Below, one piece after another: positions 24,539 through 34,815 of a DNA stretch of 64,000 bases. Positions within the stretch are counted from its first letter, which is position 1. Each line of letters begins with the position of its first letter. Source of the stretch: Adenanthera pavonina (Eukaryota > Streptophyta > Magnoliopsida > Fabales > Fabaceae); contig JAIVEN010000010.1 of assembly GCA_026686845.1 (NCBI GenBank), positions 39,592,001-39,656,000 of the forward strand, written 5' to 3'. A model generated the notes under the pieces. The model was not told where the DNA came from. It saw only the letters and a program-made list of their open reading frames with translations, and did not search any database. A program made the translations under genes and the position numbers.

Positions 24539-25024
24539 AGGTCCACTAGTGGATTTTGTACTTCTCTTGGTTGTATTCCTATTACCTGGACTTCAAAGAA
24601 GCAATAAGTAGTGGCTAGGTCCACCACAGAAGCAGAGTACCAAAGTTTTATAGTTGCAATTACTGATGTTATTTGGGTAACATCCTTGCTTAAAGAGATG
24701 TTTGTACCAATTGTTGGAACACCAACTATGTGGTGTGATAATTTTGGCAGTATTGCACTTGCTACAAATCTAGTGCTGCACTCCAAAATGAAGCATGTTG
24801 AGTTAGATATGCACTTTGTTTGAGAAAAATTGATAGTGGAGCAATTTGAGTTTCATATGTTCCTTCTATAGAGCAAATTGCTGATGTTCTAAGAAAAGCC
24901 TTACTAAATACACGTTTATGTATTTGTGAAGGAAACTAGGTGTTCTAGCACCGGAGGAGATTATTCAACATGAAGATAGTAACACTGGTTGAGATTTAAA
25001 AAAAAAAAAAATAAGCAGAGGAAA

Positions 25025-25276
25025 TGTTGTAGTATGTATATTGGACCTTAGTAAAGTCTAACCCATTGATTAGCTTTTGTTTAGTTTTGTTTCTATTAAT
25101 TTTGACAGCTAAAAGACAATTGGCCTAACTAGAGAGCAATTACACAAGTTTTGGAACTTTAGACTAGCCTCATGTTAAGGTTTTATATAAGGGCATGTGT
25201 ACTTCTGTTTGTACTTAACAATTTATTATGAAATAAGATTAAGTTCCAGATTGTTTATGTTTATAAGGTTCTCACA
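25025..25276 (+). repeat. 3' LTR of the copia element
   Basis: It runs from TGTTGTAGTATG to GGTTCTCACA, directly followed by the CCTCC target duplication. It aligns over its whole length with 18982-19234, with one indel. Confidence 0.9.
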
Positions 25277-25791
25277 CCTCCTATAGGTTGTAGAAGCATA
25301 TTAGATCTTGATAGTAGGGGAGGAGCATTGTCCTATTTGCCTTGATTTGTATGTTTCTAGAGATTTCTCTAGCTTTCTTCCTAAAAAAAAATAAAAGAAA
25401 CAAGTGATGGAATTCCTTCACCCATTTATAGAAAAACACTGTCAATAATTTCAAAACTGTCCATGCTCCACACTTTCATTGTATGACCTCTTAAATTCTC
25501 ATGTATTTGGACTCAACAACATCTTTGTATAATTTTTTAGCCATGAACATTTGAATATTTTTCTTATACAATTATTTTCATTTTCCCTCAAATTTCGGTC
25601 ATACCAGATAATAGATATCACTTGAAAAATATTTTGTTGCCATTTGTATGCATACCAAATATGTGTTTTATGTACCTATATTTTTCCATTTCTTTTCTTA
25701 TTTTTTAAAGAGATATTTGCTTTGAATAAAAGAGGGCTTAAATGTAGGATTATTGGACCAAATTTGAATATCGAGCCATATATATCATATA

Positions 25792-27432
25792 GGGAAAATT
25801 TATCAATTCATCCTCATAGTTTAAGGTATTTTTCAAATTAGTCCCTACAATTTTAAAATGTACAAATCAATCCCTAAAGTTTAAACTGTTAACAAAGTTT
25901 ATCCTTGTACTTCAGAAATACTACGGAGTAGTCTATCCCATGAGGCAATAAACAGTGTTAATATTGTGCTAACATGGCAAACTATTGTCTTAAATGGCAT
26001 CTTAATAAGCTCAAAGTGAGTTGTAAGGTGAGGAAAAAGAAATCATGGTGAGATAGCATAGCATCATTTTTTGTTTGGTAGATCAATTAATGACATGCCC
26101 ATGTGGTGTGAAGCTACTACTCATTCATATACAGTAATATGAGTTTTATCATTAAGAGAAAACCAATTAAATGTGTGAGTTTTAGAGTAATACTATAAAA
26201 CTGGCCAAATTAAATTTTTATAAATTTAAAGTGGACCTGGTTAACTTATAGGTATGTTAAATATGGACATGTACTTGTTTTGGTTTATATATTGTTGATG
26301 TGCTAACATTGGGCATGTTTTACAATTTCAGGCTTGTAGTTAGCTGTATTTATGAAAAATGAGACGACCCTTATGATTATGGGCATCTATATTTGAAGAT
26401 AAAGGCTTATGTTGATTGTTATACCCTGGTGGTCGTAATAATTAATAGAAAGTTCATGGGAAGAAACTGATATGGAGGAAATAGACCCTCGATCATAACA
26501 CAAAAGGCCAGGAAGACAAAAAAAATTTAGAAGAGCACCTAATAAGTCATCGTATCCTAATAAGATTCAAAGGACAAAAAAAAGCATGAGAATTATGTCC
26601 CATTAAATTCACATTATTACAACAATAAAACATTCATAATTATAGGTTAGGTAAGTGAAACCTTGTTTAATATTTTAGATTCCAAAAAGCTTGACTCTTA
26701 TAGGCAATGAATGGTACCAAAAAAGGGAAGGAAGAAAGCTTACTTCTCTAATATTTTTGCAACGCACTTTTTTTACCTTTCCAGACGACAAATTCGACTA
26801 GTACTGGCCTTCAATTCATCCACAGAGGTAATTCAACATGTTTTGTCTTAATTGGACAAGCATTGGCTTTAATTCGACAAGCATTGGCTTTAATTCACCA
26901 TCATATAATCAATGAAAAAAAGTATCAGTTTCTCAAAATGGTTTATATTAATTGATATAATGAATGCACCATAAATCTTCAGACATTATTAAGGAAAAAT
27001 TGAAGAGAAGGGGAAAAAATTAGAACCCTAGTGCGATACCTAGGTTTATACCTCATCGAAGAGAAAGGAACTCGACTTGATTGAATGGTGAAGTGACGAG
27101 AAGCCTTTGCGTGGTGAAAGGTGAATGATGAAGCAAGGAGAATGAAACTCTTGTTGCGTGAGCGTTGAACGAGCACGAGGAATCGAACCTCAACAATTCT
27201 TCCCACTTGGACTTACTAGACACTACCTAGGACAATAGTTTGCCATTTCACACAATATTAATGTTGTTAGTACCATGTGAGATGAGTTAGGGACAGTTAG
27301 CTAGTATTCTGAAATCCAAGGATAAACTTTGCTAACGCTTCAAACTTCAAGGATTGATGTGTACATTTTTAAACTGTGGGAATTGATTTGCAAAATACCT
27401 AAAACTATAAGGATGAATTGATCTATTTTCCT
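25792..27432. mobile_element. Non-autonomous DNA transposon with about 200-bp terminal inverted repeats (MULE-like)
   Basis: Sequence from 25792 (GGGAAAATTTATCAATTCATCC...) to about 25995 matches the reverse complement of about 27235-27432 over roughly 200 bases. Shared text includes TCAATTCATCCT, AAAATGTACA and AAAGTTTATCCTTG. A 9-bp duplication with one mismatch flanks it: TATCATATA at 25783-25791 and TATTATATA at 27433-27441. Long TIRs with a 9-bp target duplication fit Mutator-like elements. The interior (26000-27230) encodes no recognisable transposase, so it is non-autonomous. Confidence 0.75.
26979..27206 (-). other. 75-codon ORF inside the long-TIR element, unknown
   Basis: The ORF is open for 75 codons and basic in composition (rich in R, S, F). 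It lies between the TIRs, so it could be captured host sequence carried by a Pack-MULE or merely chance. No family recognised. Confidence 0.2.
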
Positions 27433-27441
27433 TATTATATA

Positions 27442-30200
27442 TATAAGAATATGAGAACACATGGCCATATTCCCATCTTGATACCGCTTACTTAGATGTC
27501 ATTAAAATGTAACTTGCCTTGTTACATGATAGATATGTATCATAGACTTCAATCAAATAGAATCATCATTATTGTCACATCAAATAGAATCATCATTATT
27601 GTCACAAGCATTGAACACTTGGTTCAAATGACAAGGGATTATACTAGTTTAATCAGAAGTTTCAAGTTCGAGTCTTAAAAATGCAGTTGTGTTAAATATT
27701 TGGTGGTAGAACTTACCATCTGAAAGGATCATACCTGACTTAATTTGAATTAGTTTGAATCCTGATAAATTTTTCAATTAAAATAAGATAGATTCAAAAA
27801 TTTATAAACCACACTCTGCAAATTCTGTAGTACTCTATAATTTCTCTTTTTCTGTAGGAAAATTTTAATTAATAATTCCAATTTCAATTTCACGAGGGAT
27901 TTTGTGGCACACAGAAAGAGGGAAGCGAGACCATAATTTTAAGGATGCTCAGGTAGAGTATTTTTTTTTAAAAAAGAGTCAATTAAGAAAAGAGCTTATT
28001 TTTTATTTGCTTTTGTAACAAATGTTACAACATTTTAACTGCTTCGTTTTTCAATTACTGTATGGTATTTTGCTCTCGTCGATCCGAATGCTGCCTTTAT
28101 ACTTTTTATTTTTTTAAAAAAGAATAATCTTCAATTCACTTTTTCTTTCTTACTCTAGCATTGTTGTACACTCTCAAGTCTAGTCACTATCATTGTACCA
28201 ACTAATATCCGCCCTTGATCTCACACGGTTTTCATATTTTGAGTTTTGAGATGTAAGATGTGAGGCGGAGGATGAATTAATAGGCCTCTCTTTTTGAGAG
28301 CAACAATATAAATATAATATATAAATATATAATTTGGAAGGAGGAAGGGAGTGATGGAAAAGTTGAAATAAAAGTGGTTTTGGAGAGTGGTGACGTGGGA
28401 TCTGCTCTCATGTCCCTCAAGTTTTGACGATTCCGTTCATCTGTCAAATCACTTCCATTTTTACCTCTTCTTTTATTCTTTTTTTTTTTTAATTTAAATT
28501 TAAATTCTTTCCATCTCCTTTTCATTAGCACCGTTTTATCTTATGCGGTTATACCATTCCGGGAAGCTGTGCATTTCGTTTTTTATTTTATCTAGAAGAT
28601 TCCGTTATATAAAATTCCCTTTTTCTAATAATAAATTTTATTTATATTTTATAATTTTAAATAAAAATTTTAACATTTAATAAATAGTACTTCATAATTC
28701 GCACAAAATTTAATTTTCATTATCAGAAATTTACTTATAATATTTATTTAATGGAATAATAAATATACATGAATTACAATAAATCAAATAAAAATAATTA
28801 TCAGTAAAATCTTAACATAATTAATAATTATATTTTGTTAAATAAATAAAATCTATTTCATTGATATTTATACTCTAATGAGATTAGTTTTTAATTCTTA
28901 TTGATGTGTTTTAAAAAAAAATCAAATATAACTTATATCATAATATAAAATTTTAAAAGGTCAGGTATGTTTAGTATTTATGTTCACAAAAAAATGACGT
29001 AAGATATATATTGGTATGGAGCTTGGAATGAATGATTTATTAAAAAAATGTGATTTAATATTTTTTATATTAATATGTAAATTGCACAAAATAATTAAAA
29101 TAGATCCCATATCTGAGATGAAATTTGATAAAAATTATATTGTTGATGACTTTAAAAAATTGTAACGATGTGTTATGTACTATCTTTTTAAGTTTAATAT
29201 TTTTATATATATAAAATATTTGAGTGATTGATTGACGTTAAATAAATAGTAAAAGGAATAGTTGGGTGGTGTGAATCTTCGTTATGTTTGTCTGGATGAA
29301 TGATGAAAAGTAAAGTAAAAGTGGGTGAAAGACGAGGAGGGGAGGGGCGTACCGAGTCAGAGAGTACAGTGAAATATAGTGAGAGAAAGAAAAATAAATA
29401 TATTAAAAACAAAAAAAAGAGAGAGAGAGAGAGGGAGGACAAAAGAATGATGTTACGTATCACTGAGGCGTCTGAGAGAGCAGCAGCGAGGCCGCGTCTC
29501 CATCAACACTCGTCCTCTTGTGCCGCGAAACCCGGACTACAGTCCCACCTTCCACGTGGCACCCCCTCTAATCATCACGCTCCCTTTCCTTCCCTGCCCT
29601 TTTCTTTTCCTCCCCCATCCTCCTTTCCTTTCCTTTTCTTTCCTTATACTTGTATCCATTTCACAGAATAAAAAAAATAAATAAAAAAAATAATACTTCT
29701 ATCAATTAAAATATTTAAAATTTATTTTAATTTTATTTTTTATTTTCAATAAACAAAATATATATTTAAAAATTTTATAAATATTCTATAAATTCATGCA
29801 AAATTATTTATATTTAGAATTATAAAATAAAATTTTTATAAAAAATAACTTATATAAAAAATTTGAGGCAGTATATAATAGTATTAAATAAAATATTATA
29901 TACAATAATCTAGATGTTATTTTAATTAATATTTTTAAAAATATCTAATTAAAATAAAAAATTGAAATAAAAATATCAATGCTAAAAATGAATTATGAAC
30001 ATAAATCGTTTAATATAACCTTATTATACACAATTTTATAAATTTAAATTTAATTTTTTTAAAAAAATCCAGAATATTTTTAAAATAAAAATGATATGAA
30101 AAGTAAAAATATCTAAGTTTATTTCTGTTGATATAGTAGTAATTTATTTTTATTCGTATTTGTCCCAACAAACATGTATAATTATGCTGTATTTGCCTCT
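27442..30200. other. AT-rich intergenic DNA upstream of AS1, no gene recognised
   Basis: A 27-bp direct duplication (AATAGAATCATCATTATTGTCACATCA) lies at 27558-27610. Long A/T tracts run from 28600 to 30130. A (GA)n microsatellite lies at about 29419-29434. A GC-richer island at 29460-29640 has overlapping ORFs on both strands but no codon bias or homology. Nothing here supports a gene. Confidence 0.5.
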
Positions 30201-30270
30201 TTTGGGCCTCCAACGCAACTCCCAACCAGCCTAGTTCCTTTGCGCTGTCTTTTCTGAACTGGTAAAAAAG

Positions 30271-30278
30271 TGACGTCA
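30271..30278. promoter_or_regulatory. Palindromic bZIP-type site TGACGTCA upstream of AS1
   Basis: A perfect TGACGTCA palindrome (CRE/TGA-type bZIP core) lies in the GC-richer region just before the CT-rich stretch at about 30360-30385, which may mark the start of the AS1 transcript. Function is inferred from the motif only. Confidence 0.35.
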
Positions 30279-30339
30279 TCGATTTTTGTTACTAAAAGCC
30301 GCGCGATGAAGGAGAGTGTCGCAATTTTAGCGCTGAAAC

Positions 30340-33300
30340 CGACGTACGCCTCTCTCACATTAATGCTCTCTCTCTCTCTCCCCCAGACTCTCTGCAACTC
30401 TCTGCCACTCTAATCTCTGAACCACTTCGCAATTTGCACTAAAAGCCTTTCATCTTCGGGGCTCGAATTTCCTCCATTTTACAGGGCAATCCACATGACA
30501 GTAGAATCGCACAGTAATTTGGAGAGTAACTGTTACTGCAGGAAATAGAGAAGGGAGGTGAGGAGGGGGGAGAAGGAGCATGTAAGTAACAAGGGCAATG
30601 CAAGTGAATCTTACGCTAGCAAATTCCCGAACCACGTAAGCGGACACCTTTCATCTGCTCCGCCTCTTCTCATTTACTTTTTATTTTATTATTTTTATTT
30701 ATTTATTTTGCATTACAATTTCCATTCGCGTGCCCTTCTTTTTCGCCAACTGTCAGGCCTCTTTCTCTCTTTCGTCTAGTCTGGTCTAATCTTGCCCATT
30801 CCCTTGTTCTCTCTCTATGGTCCATCCTTTTTCCCCCCAGCGGCCTCTCCGTCTTTTCTTCCTAGCTGGGAATATTTCTCTCTCTAGGACTCGTTGAGCT
30901 GTAGTTCTCTGCTTAATTTCAATTTATTTTCTCCTTGTTTTTCAGAACCAAGGTGCTCTCTGTTTCATCGACCAGGAGATGCGTCGGAGACGAACCGAGT
31001 TGTTGCTAAGTAGTTAGAGAGTGAGTGTAAGGTTTTCGGACTCCTTCTATCTTTTCTGTTTTTGACCATCTAAGGTTTGTTTCGACTTTTGGGTTCCATA
31101 AAGATTGAAGATTCTTTGCCATTTGGGACCAATATATGGATGGTACTTAAAATACCGAAAGAAATGTCTCTGTTTTTTCCTATCTTCTTTGTTTCAGCCT
31201 TTCAGGAGGGTGGGTTCGCAATGTTAATGTTTATTAGCTGCTCTATTCCTTTAATCTAAAGTCCTAGAGTGAAACTAAGATTTGTTTCTGGGGTTTGTCC
31301 TTCGTTTTTTTCTTTCTTTTTGCAAACTTCAGGGTTTAGGTATTGTAAATTTGCTAGTGAAGACAGTGCAGTCGTGTCATCGATTTCCTGATTTGAAGCT
31401 GCTCATGATTTTTGACACCTTTTCCTTTCGTATCTACGTGCCATTGATGCGGGAATATTTTGCTTACGCTGAATATGATGTTTTATAAATCTTTTTTTTT
31501 TGGGTTGTTTGATGGCATTGCTGATTCTTCCTTGCGTCTATTCGTTGTCTGTCACTGAAATTTTATTACAATTCATAAAAGATATATTGTACATGCACAT
31601 CGCTCCTGGAATTTTTTTTTGGGGTTAAATTATGGGTACAATTTACCTCGAATTTTCTTGAGGCCGTCCTTGACTCTTTGCTTGCCAGTGCCGGGGATGT
31701 TCTCCTGTTGAACTTCAGAGTTTTTATTTGTACGTTATATTATTTAGTATTGTTGAAGTTATGAAAAGTTGTTATCTATGCAGGAAGAGAAAAAAATAAA
31801 TTTATATTCTGCATCTATTTTTGGTGAAGTCAGAAGATTTTCTTTTATGGCCCTTTGAAAAATTGAATCTAATAGATTTGTACAGCACGTCTGCTCTTCA
31901 AATTATGATATGTAATGCTCAAATTTGACGTTTATGTGTATGTTTTTACTTTTATTGTAGTGTTTGTACGGTCAAAGCATTGTTCAGTGTAATATGGGGT
32001 TTAATAATATATTTATAGCGAAAAATGTTTTTCTCTACACATGCACTATACGTTGTTTAATTCTTTATTATAGATGTGGTTCGGTTTGTCTCTTAATTTC
32101 AATTATCAATGCAGGAACGACAAACGAATATTCAATAGCCAATTTTGAAGAACATGTTGCCAAATTTTATTACACTCCGAAAAATTGCAACAAGTTATGT
32201 TCTAATCTTAAAATTTTGTTGTAATAACTTTGTCTTGGCTATTATTTAATTGCATTTTATACTATTCTTTTCAGTTTATTTGTTTCTGTTTTTGTATTTG
32301 TATTGCTTTTGATATGAAAATGGGAAAAAACTAATAACTATTTAACATACAGAATTTCTTGTTTCACTTTTTATTTATGATATAGTGATTAATGATTGAT
32401 GAATTAAAATTTGAGGGACCAAATAACTATTGATTGTTTATTACTGCTTACTCTTTAGTAAGGAAACCAGAAAAATCTATTGTTTCCCAAGCTCTAAAAT
32501 TTCTGCAGTACTCGCTTATTAATAATGTACCTTTTTAAATCTACTTTAAAGTATGAGGAGGGTAATATTAATATAGGTTTTTTTCAACAATTTGGAACTT
32601 TGCCATTTCTTAAAGAAATTGACTCTAAATTTCTGAGATAGAAAAGCCTAATTTGTAAGGGCAAGTAAGTCTGAAAATTATGCGGTTGAGTTCCTCACAA
32701 TGTGTGTTTTCTCTCTTTAAAATGGGATGTCAAGTTTTTAAGCAATGCTTAGGATCTCAAACATTTTTCAGAGTTTGCTTTTGAAGCAGGTTGGCATATC
32801 ACATTCTAGATTTTGAATAAGAACTGACACTTGGGATAAAACTATCGAATTGCCTTGAGTTATAGATTCCTCAAATGTTCATGATTGTCTGTGTTTTCTC
32901 TTCGTTTTGTAATTGTGTGCATTTTCTATGCTTGCTTATTTTGCATGCATGATTTGTATCTGTTTGGTGCTTTATCGAATTATCATTGCACATGTCTTTG
33001 GTACGCTCAAAAGAGAATTTTCTGATATATTGGGTGCTGTGAGAGGCACAGTACATTTGTTGACACTGGTTTTGTATTGCTGCACTGCAATTCCAGTGGA
33101 TTGTATCATATGACAGGCTAGGATACTATGTCTGTGTTTTTTGGCTTTTGGTTAGACCTTATCTTTGTATCTTTACTTTTGGTATGTCGAATTTCTGCTC
33201 CTCTCAGTGTCATTTTTAAGTGCCTGATTACGTTTACATTCGAGTTTGAGGAAAATCTACTACAATTAGTGGTTCAATCCTTGTTCTTAGTGCCTGCATT

Positions 33301-33741
33301 CACATAAGTTTTTGCCTTTTGGTATGATTCTGGGAAGTTCTCATTAAACAACAAAACTGTCTCTCCCATCATTGACACAGCCTTTTATCATATGGTTGTT
33401 TATCCTGAACCTCTCCTCCGAACTAACTTCCTAACAACCTTACTCTCTTATTTGCTACTCGTATTAATAATCTTGCTAATTCCTCTGATCTTGAATTTTT
33501 TTACCTGTCAAATTATAGCTTCTGAAGAAATGGCCTTTTCACGTGTGTTATTTTAACTTTTAAGAGACATTGGGGTGTGAAAAGTTTGGTTGTGATCCCT
33601 TTAGTTGTTATACTTATGATATAGTTTTGTTTCATGCTGTATTTCTAGCATAATTGATGTCTTAAATTTATCATAAATTTTGTAGATACATGATGAGGAG
33701 TTCAAGTTTGAAGAAATGGGCAGTGGGATTTGCTCTTGGAA
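30340..33741 (+). promoter_or_regulatory. AS1: AS1 5' region: CT-rich leader, 5'UTR intron, UTR exon 2
   Basis: A pyrimidine-rich leader starts near 30360. A plausible donor GTGAGT is at 31021 and an acceptor TTTTGTAG ends at 33685, implying a 2665-bp intron in the 5'UTR. An intron in the 5'UTR before an intronless CDS is the usual layout of this family as I know it from Arabidopsis. Another acceptor-like TTTTTCAG ends near 30945, so more than one leader exon is possible. Transcript ends cannot be fixed from sequence alone. Confidence 0.5.
30979..31017 (+). promoter_or_regulatory. Small upstream ORF in the first AS1 leader exon
   Basis: ATG at 30979 opens a 12-codon frame (MRRRRTELLLSS) ending in TAG, three bases before the proposed splice donor at 31021. 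It counts as an upstream ORF only if the leader exon is as proposed. Confidence 0.3.
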
Positions 33742-33770
33742 ATGAAGGAGAGGCAACGTTGGAGAGCTGA
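33690..33770 (+). promoter_or_regulatory. Overlapping upstream ORF, 26 codons, at the AS1 start
   Basis: Two consecutive ATGs (33690 and 33693), just after the proposed acceptor, open a frame that reads past the AS1 start codon and stops at TGA 33768-33770. It is in a different frame from AS1 (33742). Ribosomes using it would bypass the AS1 start, so it should reduce AS1 translation. Confidence 0.45.
33716..33745 (+). promoter_or_regulatory. Nine-codon upstream ORF whose stop overlaps the AS1 ATG
   Basis: ATG at 33716 has a strong context (G at -3, G at +4). It encodes MGSGICSWK and stops at TGA 33743-33745, so the AS1 start and the stop share the sequence ATGA. This arrangement favours termination-reinitiation. 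With the 33690 frame and AS1 itself, all three frames are open across the start site. Confidence 0.45.
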
Positions 33771-34815
33771 GGAGGACGCATTATTACGTGCTTATGTCAA
33801 ACAGTATGGTCCTAGGGAATGGAATCTTGTATCCCAGCGCATGAACACACCCCTTAACAGGGATGCCAAATCCTGCTTAGAAAGGTGGAAGAACTACCTC
33901 AAGCCCGGCATCAAGAAGGGCTCTCTCACTGAAGAAGAACAACGTCTTGTCATCCGCCTTCAGGCAAAGCACGGCAACAAATGGAAGAAAATTGCTGCAG
34001 AAGTCCCAGGTCGCACTGCTAAGAGGTTAGGTAAGTGGTGGGAAGTATTTAAAGAGAAACAACAGAGGGAAAAAAAAGAGATCACCAAAACAGTTGACCC
34101 AATTGACGACAGCAAGTACGGTCATATACTTGAGACTTTTGCTGAGAAGCTGGTGAAAGAACGTCCTTCTCCATCCTACCTAATGGCTGCTTCCAATGGA
34201 GCCTTTATTCACACTGACACACCAGCTCCTACATCGGCTATGCTTCCTCCATGGCTTTCGAACTCAAATAACTCTACAACTATAAGGCCCCCTTCCCCTT
34301 CTGTGACTCTAAGTCTCTCTTCGTCAACTGTGGCTGCACCACCTCCATTTCAATGGTTACAACCTGAGAGAGCGCCAGAGAATGGTTCTCTGGTTATTGG
34401 GAGTGTAACACCTCATGGAACTAATCCAGCTTTCGGTGATAACATGGTTGTATCTGAGTTGGTTGAGTGCTGTAAAGAGTTGGAAGAAGGGCACAGGGCA
34501 TGGTCATCGCATAGGAAGGAAGCAGCATGGAGGTTAAGACGGGTGGAGTTGCAGTTGGAGTCGGAAAAGGCATGTCGGAGGCGGGAGAAGATGGAAGAAA
34601 TCGAACTAAAGATTAAAGCTCTCCGGCAAGAAGAGAAGGCTGCTCTGGATAGAATTGAAGCCGAATACCGAGAGCAACTAGCTGGGCTGAGAAGAGATGC
34701 AGAAACCAAGGAGCAGAAGTTGGCTGAGCAATGGGCTGCAAAGCACTCAAGGCTTAGTAAGTTTCTAGAGCAGATGGGGTGCAGAACCAGGCTTGCTGAG
34801 CCTAATGGAAGATGA
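33742..34815 (+). CDS. AS1: ASYMMETRIC LEAVES1 / PHANTASTICA-type MYB transcription factor
   Basis: The intact single-exon CDS encodes 357 aa, close to the 367 aa known for Arabidopsis AS1. It is a nuclear R2R3-type MYB of the ARP family (AS1, RS2, PHAN). The family works with the LOB-domain protein AS2 to repress class I KNOX genes and set leaf polarity. Two MYB repeats fill about residues 3-108. Repeat 1 keeps W7, W27 and W49. Repeat 2 keeps W81 and the ARP-specific KRLGKWWEVFKEKQQRE. A Ser/Pro-rich middle follows (about 150-240), then a charged coiled coil (about 250-340) used for partner binding in this family. The start is ATG 33742 because ARP proteins begin MKERQRW; an in-frame TTG at 33730 is not credible. 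No frameshift or odd residue seen. PRT6 follows on the same strand 2.1 kb downstream. Confidence 0.97.
   Translation: MKERQRWRAEEDALLRAYVKQYGPREWNLVSQRMNTPLNRDAKSCLERWKNYLKPGIKKGSLTEEEQRLVIRLQAKHGNKWKKIAAEVPGRTAKRLGKWWEVFKEKQQREKKEITKTVDPIDDSKYGHILETFAEKLVKERPSPSYLMAASNGAFIHTDTPAPTSAMLPPWLSNSNNSTTIRPPSPSVTLSLSSSTVAAPPPFQWLQPERAPENGSLVIGSVTPHGTNPAFGDNMVVSELVECCKELEEGHRAWSSHRKEAAWRLRRVELQLESEKACRRREKMEEIELKIKALRQEEKAALDRIEAEYREQLAGLRRDAETKEQKLAEQWAAKHSRLSKFLEQMGCRTRLAEPNGR

Larger units (their letters stand above)
19697..24910 (+). pseudogene. copia gag-pol relic
   Basis: Gag residues such as YLANVKNICDHLAVLGQ and YILNRLTPKY appear at 19822-20061. The GAG-pre-integrase region at 20205-20795 has FWHQRLGHP and CQACQLGKSHKLPF (zinc-binding H and C residues). 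Integrase fragments run to about 21240. RT lies at about 21760-22660 with YVDDL at 22349-22363. RNase H begins near 22840 and resumes at 24540-24823 with ARSTTEAEYQS. Stops and frameshifts are scattered. Between 20180 and 20215 the CCHC knuckle and the protease DSGA site are missing. A 33-bp duplication (QPNHFGRGA repeated) sits at about 20117-20182. Confidence 0.85.
18982..25276 (+). mobile_element. Ty1/copia LTR retrotransposon, decayed, with an internal insertion
   Basis: LTRs of about 253 bp (18982-19234 and 25025-25276) are bounded by a perfect 5-bp target duplication CCTCC (18977-18981 and 25277-25281). A primer site TGGTATTAGAGC at 19235-19246 and an A/G-rich tract just before 25025 complete the structure. 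Order is gag, integrase, RT, RNase H, as expected for Ty1/copia. The LTRs differ at roughly 12% of positions by eye, so the insertion is old. It landed in an L1-type LINE and later received a 1.65-kb insert within RNase H. Confidence 0.9.
18570..25395 (+). pseudogene. 3' end of an L1-type LINE (RNase H tail), split by a copia element
   Basis: Before the copia element (18570-18981) the frames resemble the C-terminal RNase H domain of plant L1 LINEs, ending in DFVILKQPP. After the copia element the same reading frame continues from 25282 with IGCRS and a GGALSYLP-like end, then a stop, short 3' text and an A-rich tail at 25383-25400. The motif DFVxLxxPPxGCRS is a common end of plant L1 ORF2-type proteins. 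Stops and frame breaks upstream show it was already decayed or has decayed since. Confidence 0.6.

Noticed and set aside
27607..27675. tRNA-like text with a TTCGAGTC B-box-like string
   Set aside because: There is no A box at the right distance and no cloverleaf could be drawn. At best it is a decayed SINE-like trace.
29203..29671. Overlapping ORFs on both strands around the GA-rich tract
   Set aside because: Low complexity, Arg/Glu or Phe/Leu runs, open on both strands because of repeat composition.
33730..33741. Alternative AS1 start at an in-frame TTG
   Set aside because: TTG is not a normal plant start and the family begins MKERQRW, which matches ATG 33742.
34413..34709. 98-codon minus-strand ORF
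   Set aside because: It is the antisense shadow of the AS1 coiled-coil region.
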